Shown: positions 8,743 through 17,173, counted from the first letter of the stretch. The stretch: DNA of 64,000 bases from Rhodococcus sp. P-2 (GCF_016598535.1 NZ_CP066779.1:4586053-4650052); one strand, 5' to 3'. Numbers and translations: made by a program. The notes: generated by a model from the letters alone, not told the origin.

Positions 8743-8780
8743 GAACCCGCTGAGCGCACGTCGCGCTCAGCGGGTTCTTT
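8743..8780 (+). terminator. Rho-independent terminator of the 34-aa peptide gene
   Basis: Perfect 15-bp arms (GAACCCGCTGAGCGC at 8743-8757, complement at 8763-8777) with a 5-base loop, followed by TTT. It starts 12 bases after the small ORF stop, which supports that ORF being a real transcript end. It may also serve the convergent operon ending at 8800. Confidence 0.85.
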
Positions 8781-8799
8781 GCTCTCACCGACTCTGCAT

Positions 8800-9501
8800 C
8801 TATCGGTCCAGAACGTGATCCACCAAGTGATCCTCGTGACCGGACACCAACGCGTCGGCGTCTCCGGCGTTCACATGACCGAACCACGTACCACCAGGGT
8901 TCGCGATCACCAACGGCCCAAGGTTGCACGGGCTCAGACAACCCGTTCCCGTCACCTTTGCCGACGTTCCTTTGGCCGCGGCGCTCATGGCCCGGTGCAA
9001 CGGTCCCGCTCCGTACGCCATACAGCGCGGGCCCTTGCACACCAACAGATGAGTCTCGTGCGGTTCGATCACGGACCAGGCCGGACTGCGATACGACGCC
9101 GGACTGGCAGTGATCGGCTTTCCCGCCGAGTCGAGTTCGTCGATCACCTGCGCGGCCACTGCACCTTCCAAAGATTCCGATTCGTGTAGCGACACTTCCA
9201 GTTCGGCGTCGATCCGGGTTTCACGCCAGTTCGCGACCGCCTTGCTGGTCCACGTGAGCAGGTACCGATCCCTCGGAACCGCAACGGGAATCAACACGAC
9301 CTTGTCCACGTCATCGGTACGCGCTCGATCGAGTTCCTCGTGAAGGCTCGGCGACGCGATGTCGAGGTACGCAACGCAAACGTCGACGTCTGTGCCCGCC
9401 TGAACAGCGTCGAGCATCCGCCGTGCAGCCGACTCGTCCAGGCCACTGACAGTCGGCCGTAATACGACGATCACCCGACGCGAGGACCGATTGTCGCTCA
9501 T
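8800..9501 (-). CDS. Chelatase-like domain fused to [2Fe-2S] thioredoxin-like ferredoxin
   Basis: The protein has 233 residues. The N-terminal ~120 resemble a CbiX/sirohydrochlorin-chelatase fold ('VDVCVAYLDIASPSLHEELDRA', 'KVVLIPVAVPRDRYLLTW'), but the two metal-binding histidines expected after the first strand and after the 'vPlfL' strand are absent here. The C-terminal ~90 residues form a thioredoxin-like ferredoxin with cysteines in 'LLVCKGPRCMAYG' and 'TGTGCLSPCNLGP'. It is the last gene of the riboswitch-controlled cobalamin uptake operon and overlaps btuF by 4 bases. A role in corrinoid reduction or cobalt handling is inferred from this position. Without the histidines, chelatase activity is doubtful. 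Confidence 0.75.
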   Translation of the reverse strand: MSDNRSSRRVIVVLRPTVSGLDESAARRMLDAVQAGTDVDVCVAYLDIASPSLHEELDRARTDDVDKVVLIPVAVPRDRYLLTWTSKAVANWRETRIDAELEVSLHESESLEGAVAAQVIDELDSAGKPITASPASYRSPAWSVIEPHETHLLVCKGPRCMAYGAGPLHRAMSAAAKGTSAKVTGTGCLSPCNLGPLVIANPGGTWFGHVNAGDADALVSGHEDHLVDHVLDR

Positions 9502-10559
9502 GCCGACGGCGCGGTTGTCCAGTCGATGCTGCTCGACGGAGCCAGCCCGAACTCTTCGATCTTCGCGCGCAACTGTTCCGCGCCGTAGATGTTGGGGAAT
9601 CCGCTGGTGAACATGGCGAGCGGAAGTACGACGAAGCGGTTCTGCCTGACGGCGTCGAGGTCGCGTAGGCCTTCTCGGCTCTTGATCGCGTCGATCTTCC
9701 CCTGTACTTCGTCAGCGCTCTTCTTGTAGTCCATGATCACGATGACGTCGGGTTCGGACTTCGCTACGGTCTCCCAGCTCGCTTTGAACCAGGTGTTGTC
9801 GACATCGGCGAACACGTTGGTTCCTCCGGCCGCGTCGATGATTCCGTTGGGGGCTCCGTTGCCTCCACTGGTGTACAGATCTTCTTCACCGCTGTCGTAG
9901 ATCAGTACCTTCGGCTTGTCGGCGGCATCCGGCGCCGACTCCAGACGCGCCAAACGCGAATCCAATTCGGTCTGAGCCTGGGCGGCGGTGTCCTCGGTTC
10001 CGAACAGCTTTCCGTAATTGGTCACGTCCGCACGGAGAGCATCCCACGGCCCCATCGTTCCGAGCGCGGAATCCGCGGCGGCGCTCTGCCGACAACTGTC
10101 GGAGATGACATATGCATCGATATTGTTGCTCTGCAGTGATTCCGGCGTCACGCCGGAGGCGCCCTTGAACAAGCCGCTGTAGGACCCGACCACCAGGTCC
10201 GCCTGCTTACCCAGAATCGTCTCCATCGTGATCGTTCCGTCCAGGTGTGGAACGTCGGCGATTCCGGGACCGAACATCGAGTCCATGACCGCGTCGTTGT
10301 TCGTGTTCAACACGACGGCAGCGAGGCGATCCAGACCGCCGACTCGGAGAATGGTGCCGATATTGGCCGCATTGCTTGTCGCAACAACTTTTTCGATCGG
10401 ACGTTGGAAAGTGCTTTCCGTTCCGCAGTTCTCCAGAGTGACCGAAGTCTTGTCCGCGGAGTCGTCGACGGGCGCGGTTGCCGAGCATCCGGACACGGCC
10501 AACAACGCTGTTGCGGCTGCGACCGCACCGAACGACGCTCGGGTCTTGACGTGTATCAA
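9498..10559 (-). CDS. btuF: Cobalamin ABC transporter substrate-binding lipoprotein BtuF
   Basis: A lipoprotein of 353 residues. The signal peptide ends in the lipobox 'AVSGC' (Cys near residue 27), followed by a Ser/Asp-rich linker. The mature part is a helical-backbone (FecB/BtuF, cluster A-II) binding protein: 'KVVATSNAANIGTILRVGGLDRLAAV' in the first lobe, 'PKVLIYDSGEEDLYTSGG' in the second, and 'SEPDVIVIMDYKKS' as the typical 'pDlIi' strand. It would capture corrinoid outside the membrane and deliver it to BtuC. Family members also bind ferric siderophores or haem; the cobalamin call rests on the riboswitch controlling the operon. It overlaps btuD by 4 bases (ATGA). Confidence 0.85.
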   Translation of the reverse strand: MIHVKTRASFGAVAAATALLAVSGCSATAPVDDSADKTSVTLENCGTESTFQRPIEKVVATSNAANIGTILRVGGLDRLAAVVLNTNNDAVMDSMFGPGIADVPHLDGTITMETILGKQADLVVGSYSGLFKGASGVTPESLQSNNIDAYVISDSCRQSAAADSALGTMGPWDALRADVTNYGKLFGTEDTAAQAQTELDSRLARLESAPDAADKPKVLIYDSGEEDLYTSGGNGAPNGIIDAAGGTNVFADVDNTWFKASWETVAKSEPDVIVIMDYKKSADEVQGKIDAIKSREGLRDLDAVRQNRFVVLPLAMFTSGFPNIYGAEQLRAKIEEFGLAPSSSIDWTTAPSA

Positions 10560-11374
10560 AGTGCACTCTCCGAAAATGTGTGTTGTGGTTGAGGATTTCG
10601 TGATTCGAATACGAGGTGTGAACGGCCGGTAACCGGGTTCACGAGCGCGAATGTCTCGACGCCGAAAACAGTTGCCACGACCGAGGTCGTGAGTACGTCG
10701 GAGGGATGGCCGAACGCGTGGCCCACGCCATCCGCGAGAACGAGCACCCGATCACACACTGCTGCAGCCAAATCGAGGTCGTGCAGTGCCATGATCACCG
10801 TCCGGTCCAGCGACCGGACCAGATCGAGCAGTTCGAGTTGGTGCCGGATGTCGAGATGATTGGTCGGCTCGTCGAGGATGAGCACGCCGGCGTCCTGCGC
10901 GAGTCCCCGGGCGAGAAACACCCGCCGACGCTCCCCACCGGACAGCGTGTCCATGGAAGAGAACCGGTGCTCGATCATTCCGACCTCGCCCAGAGCACGA
11001 TCAACGACGGCCTTCTCGTCCTTGCCGCCGACGCTCCAGGGCTTTGCATGTGGTGTGCGGCCCAGACTCACGTACTCGTGAACCAACAAATCGGCGGGAC
11101 TCTGCTCTTCCTGCGCCACAAAGGAAATGGCTTTGGCCCGCGACCGCGCGGGCATCGCGTGCACGGAGTCGCCGCCGACACGAATGTCACCGCCGGCGAT
11201 CGGCCCGAGACCGGCGAGAGCACGCAAGAACGTCGACTTGCCCGAGCCGTTCGGACCAACCACGCCGACCACTGCGCCGGCGTCAGCCGCGATGTCGACG
11301 CCTTTGACGATAGTTCGACGGTCGATGCGGACAACGACTCCGGACGCTGTCAGCGGCAGCGCTCGGGCGCTCAC
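10556..11374 (-). CDS. btuD: Cobalamin ABC transporter ATPase BtuD
   Basis: FecE/BtuD-type ATPase of 272 residues. Walker A 'GPNGSGKST', Q-loop 'ISFVAQEEQ', signature 'DTLSGGERRRVFLARGLAQ', Walker B 'VLILDEPTNHLD' and the switch histidine in 'VIMALHDLDLAAAVCD' are all intact. It sits in the cytoplasm and drives corrinoid import through BtuC. It overlaps btuC upstream and btuF downstream by 4 bases each, so all are translationally coupled. Without the upstream riboswitch it would be called a generic iron-siderophore ATPase. Confidence 0.9.
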   Translation of the reverse strand: MSARALPLTASGVVVRIDRRTIVKGVDIAADAGAVVGVVGPNGSGKSTFLRALAGLGPIAGGDIRVGGDSVHAMPARSRAKAISFVAQEEQSPADLLVHEYVSLGRTPHAKPWSVGGKDEKAVVDRALGEVGMIEHRFSSMDTLSGGERRRVFLARGLAQDAGVLILDEPTNHLDIRHQLELLDLVRSLDRTVIMALHDLDLAAAVCDRVLVLADGVGHAFGHPSDVLTTSVVATVFGVETFALVNPVTGRSHLVFESRNPQPQHTFSESAL

Positions 11375-12468
11375 GAACTACCCCCGAATCGGTAGCGCCG
11401 ACGGCCGAGAAGCAGGAGAAACAGCGGGGCGCCGATCACCCCGGTCACCACGCTCAGCGGGATCTCCGTCGGTCGCAGCGAGGTCCGCGCCACGACGTCG
11501 ACCCATACCAGGAACGACGCGCCGATCAGTGCTGCCGCCGGCAATACCACTCGATGTCTGGCTCCGACGATCATGCGTGTGACGTGCGGAATAACCAAGC
11601 CTACGAAGGCAATCGCGCCGGACACTGCAACCATCGTGCCGACCAACGCTGCCAGCACTCCGAACAACACGTTTCGCAGGGTTCGGATGGGAATACCGAG
11701 CGAAGCGGCGACGTCCGGCCCGGCCGCCAGTGCGTCGAGCCAACCGTGCAGGGCGAACACCGCTGCCGTCAGCAGGACCACAACGATGACCGGCGCCCAC
11801 AACTTGTCCCAGGAGGCCCCGGCCAAACTTCCCAGGAGCCAGAACAATACGGACTGTGCGGCCTGTGAGTCGTTGGTGCGCAGCACCAGAAAACTGGCGA
11901 TCGCCGACAGGGCGGATGCGGTGACTGTCCCGGTCAGAACCAATCGCAGCGGGGTGATGCCGCCTTGCAGTGTCGCGATGGTGAAGACGAGAATCGCAGC
12001 ACCCAATGCCCCGATCATCGCACCGAAGCTGAGCGCCCATACTCCGGCGCCGGCGAACAGTCCGGTGGTGATGACGGCGGTGGCACCGACACTCGCGCCG
12101 GACGACACTCCCAGCAGGTGGGGATCGGCGAGAGCGTTACGGACGAGGGTTTGCACCACCGCACCGGCGACGGCAAGACCAGCGCCGACAGCCAGACCGA
12201 GCAGTACCCGCGGTGCTCTGATTCCCCACACGATCGCAAGTTCGGAACGCGTGACGGGTGGGCCTCCGAAGCGCGAGTGCACCACGTCCACCACAGTGGA
12301 CACGGGGAGCATCTCGGATCCGAATGCCAACGCGCACACAGCAGAGAGCACGGTGACGACCAGCAGAGCGGGCAGCACGATACCCGGACTGAGCCGTCCT
12401 CGAGGCGCACCGGCCTTCGGCGAAGGCAGGTGGGTAGGTGGAGACAGAGCTCCGCCAACAGCATTCAT
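11371..12468 (-). CDS. btuC: Cobalamin ABC transporter permease BtuC (FecCD family)
   Basis: A FecCD/BtuC permease with about ten membrane helices. Family blocks are visible: 'IRAPRVLLGLAVGAGLAVAGAVVQTLVRNALADPHLLGVSSGAS', here in the fragments RAPRVLLGLAVGAGLAVAG and NALADPHLLGVSSGAS, and 'FVGLVIPHVTRMIVGARHR' before the last helices. Two ATGs are possible. The one at 12495 lies in the loop of a hairpin (12485-12513) that closes the riboswitch and has no Shine-Dalgarno sequence. I prefer 12468, whose nearest SD-like GAGG is the 3' arm of that hairpin, although the spacing is long. It forms the membrane channel for corrinoid import with BtuD and BtuF. Confidence 0.88.
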   Translation of the reverse strand: MNAVGGALSPPTHLPSPKAGAPRGRLSPGIVLPALLVVTVLSAVCALAFGSEMLPVSTVVDVVHSRFGGPPVTRSELAIVWGIRAPRVLLGLAVGAGLAVAGAVVQTLVRNALADPHLLGVSSGASVGATAVITTGLFAGAGVWALSFGAMIGALGAAILVFTIATLQGGITPLRLVLTGTVTASALSAIASFLVLRTNDSQAAQSVLFWLLGSLAGASWDKLWAPVIVVVLLTAAVFALHGWLDALAAGPDVAASLGIPIRTLRNVLFGVLAALVGTMVAVSGAIAFVGLVIPHVTRMIVGARHRVVLPAAALIGASFLVWVDVVARTSLRPTEIPLSVVTGVIGAPLFLLLLGRRRYRFGGSS

Positions 12469-12483
12469 GGTGTGACCGATCCA

Positions 12484-12645
12484 TCCTCGTGGCATGACAC
12501 AACGTCAACGAGGGTGGTATCTGGCTACGGTCGACGCGTGGACGACCTCACAGTGGCGGGACCGCGCCGGAATTGCACCGACTTCCCATTACCTCGATGA
12601 TGACGTCAGAACCATAACGGACCGCAGTCACCATTCGATACACCG
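12484..12645 (-). promoter_or_regulatory. Cobalamin (B12) riboswitch
   Basis: Read on the minus strand, the leader contains the core hallmarks in order: TGGGAAGTCGGTGCAATTCC, then the B12 box with flank CCCGCCACTG (12551-12560), then AGCCAGATACC (12516-12526) closing the aptamer. A hairpin follows (CCTCGT at 12508-12513 with ACGAGG at 12485-12490) that encloses one btuC ATG and uses an SD-like sequence as its right arm. Control is therefore probably at translation initiation: cobalamin binding lowers transporter synthesis. This assigns the downstream Fec/Btu-type transporter to corrinoids. Outer boundaries are approximate. Confidence 0.92.
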
Positions 12646-12647
12646 GA

Positions 12648-13256
12648 TCAGGATTCCGACGCGATCATCGATCTCGCCTGCCGCACGACGGCTTCCGTTC
12701 GCACGCGAAGTTCTTCGGGTGAATCCGATTCCAGCACAACCCGATGCACCTGGCCGTCCACGGCAGTCACAGTCAACCGCGACGTCAACAACGCATCGTC
12801 CGCGCTGAAACCGCGACTCTGCAAGTATTCCGAAAACCCATACACCAATTGATGATTCATGTGATCGACCTGCTCGATGAGCTCAGGGGTCCGAGGAACC
12901 TGATCGTAGAGCAGGTGGAAGAACTGTCGCGGATTACTGTTCACTTCGATCGCGCACTCCACCAACGACCTGACAGCCTCGTCCGGAGTGAGTTCACGCT
13001 CGACGATGTCGGCAAGGCAGACCGCAAAACTCTCCCGCGCGGCACTCACGTGACGGTTCGCCAACTCAGAGAGGATCTCGTACTTGTCGCCGAAATACTG
13101 GTAGAGCGAGCCCACCGACACCCCTGCCTCGTCAGCGATCCGGTTGGTGGTCGCCGCCATGGCTTCCGCAGCGAAAACGCGAGTAGCTGCCTCCAGGATC
13201 GCGTCGTAGGTAGCCCTCGAGCGCTGCTGGGAGGGCCTTTTCCGTCGAGTCGACAC
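12648..13256 (-). CDS. TetR-family transcriptional regulator
   Basis: A 202-residue TetR protein with a GTG start. The N-terminal helix-turn-helix is 'RATYDAILEAATRVFAAEAMAATTNRIADEAGVSVGSLYQYFGDKYEIL', recognisable in the parts TNRIADEAGVSVGSLYQYF. The C-terminal ligand domain is of the type with a conserved 'SNPRQFFHLLYDQVPRTPEL'. It is divergent from the alpha/beta hydrolase at 13309 with only 52 bases between, so it probably represses that gene and itself. Its stop lies next to the 5' edge of the cobalamin riboswitch, but there is no sign that it controls the B12 operon. Confidence 0.88.
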   Translation of the reverse strand: MSTRRKRPSQQRSRATYDAILEAATRVFAAEAMAATTNRIADEAGVSVGSLYQYFGDKYEILSELANRHVSAARESFAVCLADIVERELTPDEAVRSLVECAIEVNSNPRQFFHLLYDQVPRTPELIEQVDHMNHQLVYGFSEYLQSRGFSADDALLTSRLTVTAVDGQVHRVVLESDSPEELRVRTEAVVRQARSMIASES

Positions 13257-13308
13257 GGTCCTCCGATGCGAGTTGTCAGCCGCGACGCCGGTACCGAGAA
13301 TTGTGTAG

Positions 13309-14247
13309 GTGACCAGCGCCGATTACTCGAAGTTTATGCCCGACCGGTACACCGCCCACATGCCGGAGCCGACCACGACGTGGTGGGAGTGGAACGGCAA
13401 CACCGTCCACGTCGCACGGGCAGTGGTTCCAGACGCGCCGGTTCGTGTTCTCGGTATCCACGGCGCCGGCGGGTACTCGGGCGCGTTGTGGCCGTTCGCG
13501 GGGATCGGCGTGAAACTCGGAGCCGAAGTCCTCTTCCCCAATCTTCCGCTGTACGGCGACACCGTCGTAGGCGATCCCGCCGGCGTCCGGTACGAGCAGT
13601 GGGTCGAACTCCTCTGTGACCTCGTCCGGGCCGAGAAAGCAGCCGACGATCGGCCGCTGGTGCTTCTGGGAGCCAGCATCGGCGGTCTGCTGGCCTACGA
13701 GGTAGCCGCGCGGACCGGTCTGGCCGACGCCGTCGTCGCTACCTGTCTGCTCGATCCCTCGAATCCGTCGGCCAGAGCTGCCGCGGCGCGGCTCGGCCCG
13801 ATGGGTGTCTATGGCGCTCCCCTGATGCGCCGCACCGAACGACTGGTGGGCCGTATCCGCGTGCCCATCCGTTGGGTCGCCGACGTCGCGAACATGAGCA
13901 GCAACCGTGAACTCGCGACGCTGTGCGCAACCGATCCGCGCGGTGGCGGTGTTCGGGTGCCACTCGGATTCCTCAGCAGCTACTTCTCGTTCGAGCACAC
14001 CGCACCCGAAGCATTTCGGACGACGCCCGTTCTGCTCACCCACCCGGCCGACGACCGATGGACGCCACCCGAACTGAGCCTGCAGTTCCTCCGCCGCATC
14101 AACGCACCCACCGAATTCGTGATGCTGGACGGGTGCGGGCACTTTCCCGTCGAAGAGCCGGGCCTGACGCAGTTCCACGACGCCGTCGACACACTGCTGC
14201 GCTCCGTCGCCGAGCGTCACCGCACGAAACCGTCGCCACCCGCCTAG
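13309..14247 (+). CDS. Alpha/beta hydrolase
   Basis: About 312 residues with an alpha/beta hydrolase fold: oxyanion strand 'VRVLGIHGAGGYSGALWPF', nucleophile elbow 'LLGASIGGLLAYE' (G-A-S-I-G, Ser as nucleophile), acid region 'PVLLTHPADDRWTP' and catalytic His in 'LDGCGHFPVEEPG'. There is no signal peptide, so it is cytoplasmic. The first GTG is taken as start; ATGs at 13336 and 13360 are alternatives and would not remove any catalytic element. It is divergent from a TetR regulator and is followed after 10 bases by a CDF transporter gene. The ester substrate is unknown. Confidence 0.85.
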   Translation: MTSADYSKFMPDRYTAHMPEPTTTWWEWNGNTVHVARAVVPDAPVRVLGIHGAGGYSGALWPFAGIGVKLGAEVLFPNLPLYGDTVVGDPAGVRYEQWVELLCDLVRAEKAADDRPLVLLGASIGGLLAYEVAARTGLADAVVATCLLDPSNPSARAAAARLGPMGVYGAPLMRRTERLVGRIRVPIRWVADVANMSSNRELATLCATDPRGGGVRVPLGFLSSYFSFEHTAPEAFRTTPVLLTHPADDRWTPPELSLQFLRRINAPTEFVMLDGCGHFPVEEPGLTQFHDAVDTLLRSVAERHRTKPSPPA

Positions 14248-14257
14248 CCTGAAGTTC

Positions 14258-15217
14258 GTGAGCATCGAACCCAAGGCCGAGCCGACGGGAAACGGCGACG
14301 AGAGCACCACGACAGTCGTACTGGCGTTTGCGGCTAACGCGCTGATCGCCGGGGCCAAGACGGCGGCCGCCATCGTCACCGGATCTGCGTCGATGGTCGC
14401 CGAGGCCACCCACTCCTGGGCCGATACCGGCAACGAAGTGCTGTTGCTGATCGCGAACCGCCGCTCGAAAAGGGTTCCCGACCGAGACCAGCCACTCGGG
14501 TACGGCCGGGAGGCCTACATCTGGTCGATGTTCGCCGCCCTCGGACTCTTCGCGCTCGGCGCAGGTGTGTCGATCACCCACGGCATCCAGGAACTGTTCC
14601 ATTCCGAACCGGCCACCGACTTCGGTGTCGCCTACGCAGTCCTCGGCGTCTCGTTCATCCTCGAAGGCATCTCGTTCCGGCAGGCGTACAAGCAGCTCCG
14701 CACCGAAGCATCTGCCGTGAACCGTGACGTGATGGCCCAGGCGCTCAACACCTCCGACCCGACGACCCGGGCGGTGTTCGCCGAAGACGCTGCGGCACTT
14801 ATCGGTTTGGTCATCGCGTTCGTCGGTGTTCTGCTGCACCAGATCACCGGCTCACCGATCCCCGACGCCCTCGGTTCCATCTTCGTCGGCATTCTCCTCG
14901 GGGTCATCGCGATCATCTTGATCGACCGCAACCGCCGCTTCCTGGTCGGCGAAGAGGCATCGCCGACGCTGCGGGCAGCAGCCGTCGAGGCTCTCACCCG
15001 ACTGCCCGAGATCAACCGAATCACGTTCCTGCGCATGGAATACCTCGGGCCGCGGCAGGTGTACCTGGTGGCCAGCGTCGATCTGGTCGGTGACTACGCG
15101 GAATCCCGTGTGGCCCACACGTTGCGCGAACTCGAACGCTCACTCGAGCAGAGTCCACGCGTCGTGCGAGCGATCCTGACCCTCTCGACGCCCGAAGAAC
15201 CGTCGATCGCAGTCTGA
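14258..15217 (+). CDS. Cation diffusion facilitator (CDF) family metal exporter
   Basis: The 319-residue CDF protein has five or six predicted membrane helices and a cytoplasmic C-terminal domain. Family marks: 'LIAGAKTAAAIVTGSASMVAEATHSWADTGNEVLL' in helices 1-2 (parts SASMVAEATHSWADTGNE, with His and Asp of the metal site), 'QPLGYGREAYIWSM' and 'VFAEDAAALIGLVIAFVG' in the fourth helix region, and a C-terminal ferredoxin-like dimerisation domain ('LRAAAVEALTRLPEINRI'). It should exchange a divalent metal for protons. The substrate (Zn, Co, Fe or Mn) is not readable. It starts 10 bases after the hydrolase gene and is probably in the same transcript. Confidence 0.88.
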   Translation: MSIEPKAEPTGNGDESTTTVVLAFAANALIAGAKTAAAIVTGSASMVAEATHSWADTGNEVLLLIANRRSKRVPDRDQPLGYGREAYIWSMFAALGLFALGAGVSITHGIQELFHSEPATDFGVAYAVLGVSFILEGISFRQAYKQLRTEASAVNRDVMAQALNTSDPTTRAVFAEDAAALIGLVIAFVGVLLHQITGSPIPDALGSIFVGILLGVIAIILIDRNRRFLVGEEASPTLRAAAVEALTRLPEINRITFLRMEYLGPRQVYLVASVDLVGDYAESRVAHTLRELERSLEQSPRVVRAILTLSTPEEPSIAV

Positions 15218-15245
15218 ACTTCCGGCCGGGCGATAGGCTCGTTCG

Positions 15246-15548
15246 ATGCGCGCACTGATCGTGATTCTGGCGGTTCTGGGATTTGTCGTCGGGGGAATTC
15301 CCCTGGTGGGCAGTCTGATCGACGTGATGACCAGTCCCGACGAGACAATCGTCTATCAGGGTTCCTACGTACCATTTCGGGACATGCAGATGGCTCGGGA
15401 CAACGAATCGACGATAGCCACCGCCTACGAACCCTTAGACGGACCGCGCTGGCTCGTCCTTGCCTGCTATCCCCTGATCGGAGCAGCGCTGGGCGCAGCG
15501 ACGGCCGTCGTACTGGGACGTCGCGGGTGGCACCTGACGCGAGCCTGA
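15246..15548 (+). CDS. Small membrane protein of unknown function
   Basis: A 100-residue protein with two predicted membrane helices. The first is at residues 3-25 (LIVILAVLGFVVGGIPLVG). A polar loop of about 40 residues follows, with several aromatic and charged residues, and the second helix is at about 68-90, ending in a short basic tail. The topology places the loop outside the membrane. The ATG lies 28 bases after the CDF stop, so co-transcription is likely. No recognised family. A hairpin terminator follows at once. Confidence 0.6.
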   Translation: MRALIVILAVLGFVVGGIPLVGSLIDVMTSPDETIVYQGSYVPFRDMQMARDNESTIATAYEPLDGPRWLVLACYPLIGAALGAATAVVLGRRGWHLTRA

Positions 15549-15556
15549 ACAGACGC

Positions 15557-15593
15557 CGATAGCCACCCGTCGTCTACACGAGGGTGGCCATCG
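15557..15593. terminator. Bidirectional hairpin between small membrane protein gene and cysE
   Basis: Twelve-base arms (CGATAGCCACCC at 15557-15568 and GGGTGGCCATCG at 15582-15593) pair with one mismatch and can be extended by GTCGT/ACGA inside the loop. It sits exactly between two convergent genes (stops at 15548 and 15607). Confidence 0.65.
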
Positions 15594-15606
15594 AAGAAGG
15601 ACAGCT

Positions 15607-16185
15607 TCAGATGTACATCGCAGGATCGATGTAACTGTTCGGGTCCACCAGTTTCTCCTTGGTAGTCCGTGGCCGCGCCACCGCCGGGATACCCGTCGCG
15701 ATGGATTCGGCCGGAACATCTCTGGTGACAACGGCATTGGCGCCGATAGCGCTACCTTCACCGATGACGACAGGTCCGAGTATCTTGGCACCAGCGCCGA
15801 CGGTGACCCGGTCACCCAGCGTCGGGTGACGCTTGACCTGCTCGAGCGAGCGACCACCGAGAGTGACGCCGTGATAGAGCATCACGTCGTTACCGACCTC
15901 GGCCGTCTCCCCGATCACGACGCCCATGCCGTGGTCGATGAAGAACCGTCGACCGATGGTGGCACCCGGATGGATCTCGATGCCGGTGACGAAGCGCGTC
16001 AGCTGCGAGAGCACTCGCGCCGGGCCACGTAAGGCGGGGACGGCCCACATGCGATGCGCAACCCGATGCGCCCAAATGGCATGCAGCCCTGAATAAACGA
16101 GCGCGTTCTCCACATTGCTGCGCGCGGCAGGATCCTGACCGCGCGCAGCCTGCAGGTCCTCGCGAATTGTCCCGAGGATACTCAC
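15607..16185 (-). CDS. cysE: Serine O-acetyltransferase
   Basis: About 192 residues, the short actinobacterial/EpsC-type serine acetyltransferase. An alpha-helical N-terminus ('[22 protein letters not shown]') is followed by a left-handed beta-helix of hexapeptide repeats ('[28 protein letters not shown]') and ending '[17 protein letters not shown]'. The catalytic His is in 'FIDHGMG'. It makes O-acetylserine for CysK. I place the start at GTG 16185, which has an SD-like GGGACTGAGA upstream and gives the family N-terminus [11 protein letters not shown]; a longer ATG frame would overlap cysK. It lies 5 bases after the cysK stop in one operon. Confidence 0.93.
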   Translation of the reverse strand: MSILGTIREDLQAARGQDPAARSNVENALVYSGLHAIWAHRVAHRMWAVPALRGPARVLSQLTRFVTGIEIHPGATIGRRFFIDHGMGVVIGETAEVGNDVMLYHGVTLGGRSLEQVKRHPTLGDRVTVGAGAKILGPVVIGEGSAIGANAVVTRDVPAESIATGIPAVARPRTTKEKLVDPNSYIDPAMYI

Positions 16186-16190
16186 AAGTC

Positions 16191-17126
16191 TCAGTCCCGG
16201 ATGTGTTCGAACAGCGGGGTGGAGATGTAACGCTCGCCGAAGTCGCACACGACAGCCACGATCAGCTTGCCGGCATTTTCCGGACGCTTCGCCAACTCGA
16301 GTGCGGCCCAGACGATGGCACCGGACGAGATGCCGCCCAGGATGCCTTCCTTGGTGCCGAGTGCGCGAGCGACCTCGATGGAATCGGGGAACGAAACGTC
16401 GATGATCTCGTCGTAGATCTCACGATCGAGGACGTCGGGCACGAAGTTCGCGCCGATTCCCTGGATCTTGTGAGGGCCGGGCTGGCCACCGTTGAGGATC
16501 GGCGAGTCGATGGGCTCGACACCGACGATCTTGACCTCGGGCTTGTACTTGCGAAGGGTGCGTCCGACGCCGGTGATGGTGCCGCCGGTGCCGATGCCGG
16601 ACACGAAGATGTCGACGGCGCCGTCGGTGTCGGCCCAGACCTCTTCGCCCGTCGTGGCCTCGTGGATGGCCGGGTTGGCCGGGTTCGCGAACTGGCTGGC
16701 CGAGACTGCGTTCTCGGTCTGCTCGACGATTTCCTTGGCCTTGGCGACTGCACCGGCCATGCCCTCGGAGCCCGGGGTCAGGACGATCTCGGCGCCGTAG
16801 GCACGCAGCATCACGCGACGCTCGGTGGACATGGTCTCGGGCATGGTCAGGATGACCTTGTAGCCGCGAGCAGCGCCGACCATGGCGAGTGCGATACCGG
16901 TGTTACCACTGGTGCCCTCGACGATCGTGCCACCGGGCTTGAGTGCACCGGACTTCTCGGCGGCGTCGATGATCGCCACGCCGATCCGGTCCTTGACGCT
17001 GTTGGCCGGGTTGTAGAACTCGAGCTTGACGGCGACCTGTGCGTCCAGGCCCTCGGTCAGACGGTTGAGCCGCACGATCGGGGTGCGCCCGACCAATTCG
17101 GTCACGTTGTTGTAGATCCCGCTCAT
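16191..17126 (-). CDS. cysK: O-acetylserine sulfhydrylase (cysteine synthase A)
   Basis: A 311-residue PLP enzyme. The PLP lysine is in '[16 protein letters not shown]', the substrate loop is '[16 protein letters not shown]', and the PLP phosphate cup is '[15 protein letters not shown]'. It converts O-acetylserine and sulfide to cysteine in the cytoplasm. Length and N-terminus ([20 protein letters not shown]) match CysK1. It is transcribed first, with cysE 5 bases downstream, giving a compact cysteine-synthesis operon. The C-terminal ends of such CysE proteins bind CysK in the synthase complex; here the CysE tail ends in Ile (MYI), as that interaction requires. A 16-base tandem repeat lies about 50-90 bases upstream of its start. 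Confidence 0.96.
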   Translation of the reverse strand: MSGIYNNVTELVGRTPIVRLNRLTEGLDAQVAVKLEFYNPANSVKDRIGVAIIDAAEKSGALKPGGTIVEGTSGNTGIALAMVGAARGYKVILTMPETMSTERRVMLRAYGAEIVLTPGSEGMAGAVAKAKEIVEQTENAVSASQFANPANPAIHEATTGEEVWADTDGAVDIFVSGIGTGGTITGVGRTLRKYKPEVKIVGVEPIDSPILNGGQPGPHKIQGIGANFVPDVLDREIYDEIIDVSFPDSIEVARALGTKEGILGGISSGAIVWAALELAKRPENAGKLIVAVVCDFGERYISTPLFEHIRD

Positions 17127-17173
17127 ATCTGGTCCTCCTGAGGATCGAGTGTGTCGACCCGCTCGCTGATCAC

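Noticed and set aside
9498-12468. Ferric siderophore uptake as the role of the Fec/Btu-type transporter
   Set aside because: The clear cobalamin riboswitch at the operon head makes corrinoid the better substrate call; no IdeR/DtxR-like box was seen.
13276-14433. 385-codon minus-strand frame opposite the alpha/beta hydrolase
   Set aside because: No domain signature; the plus-strand hydrolase has an intact catalytic triad.
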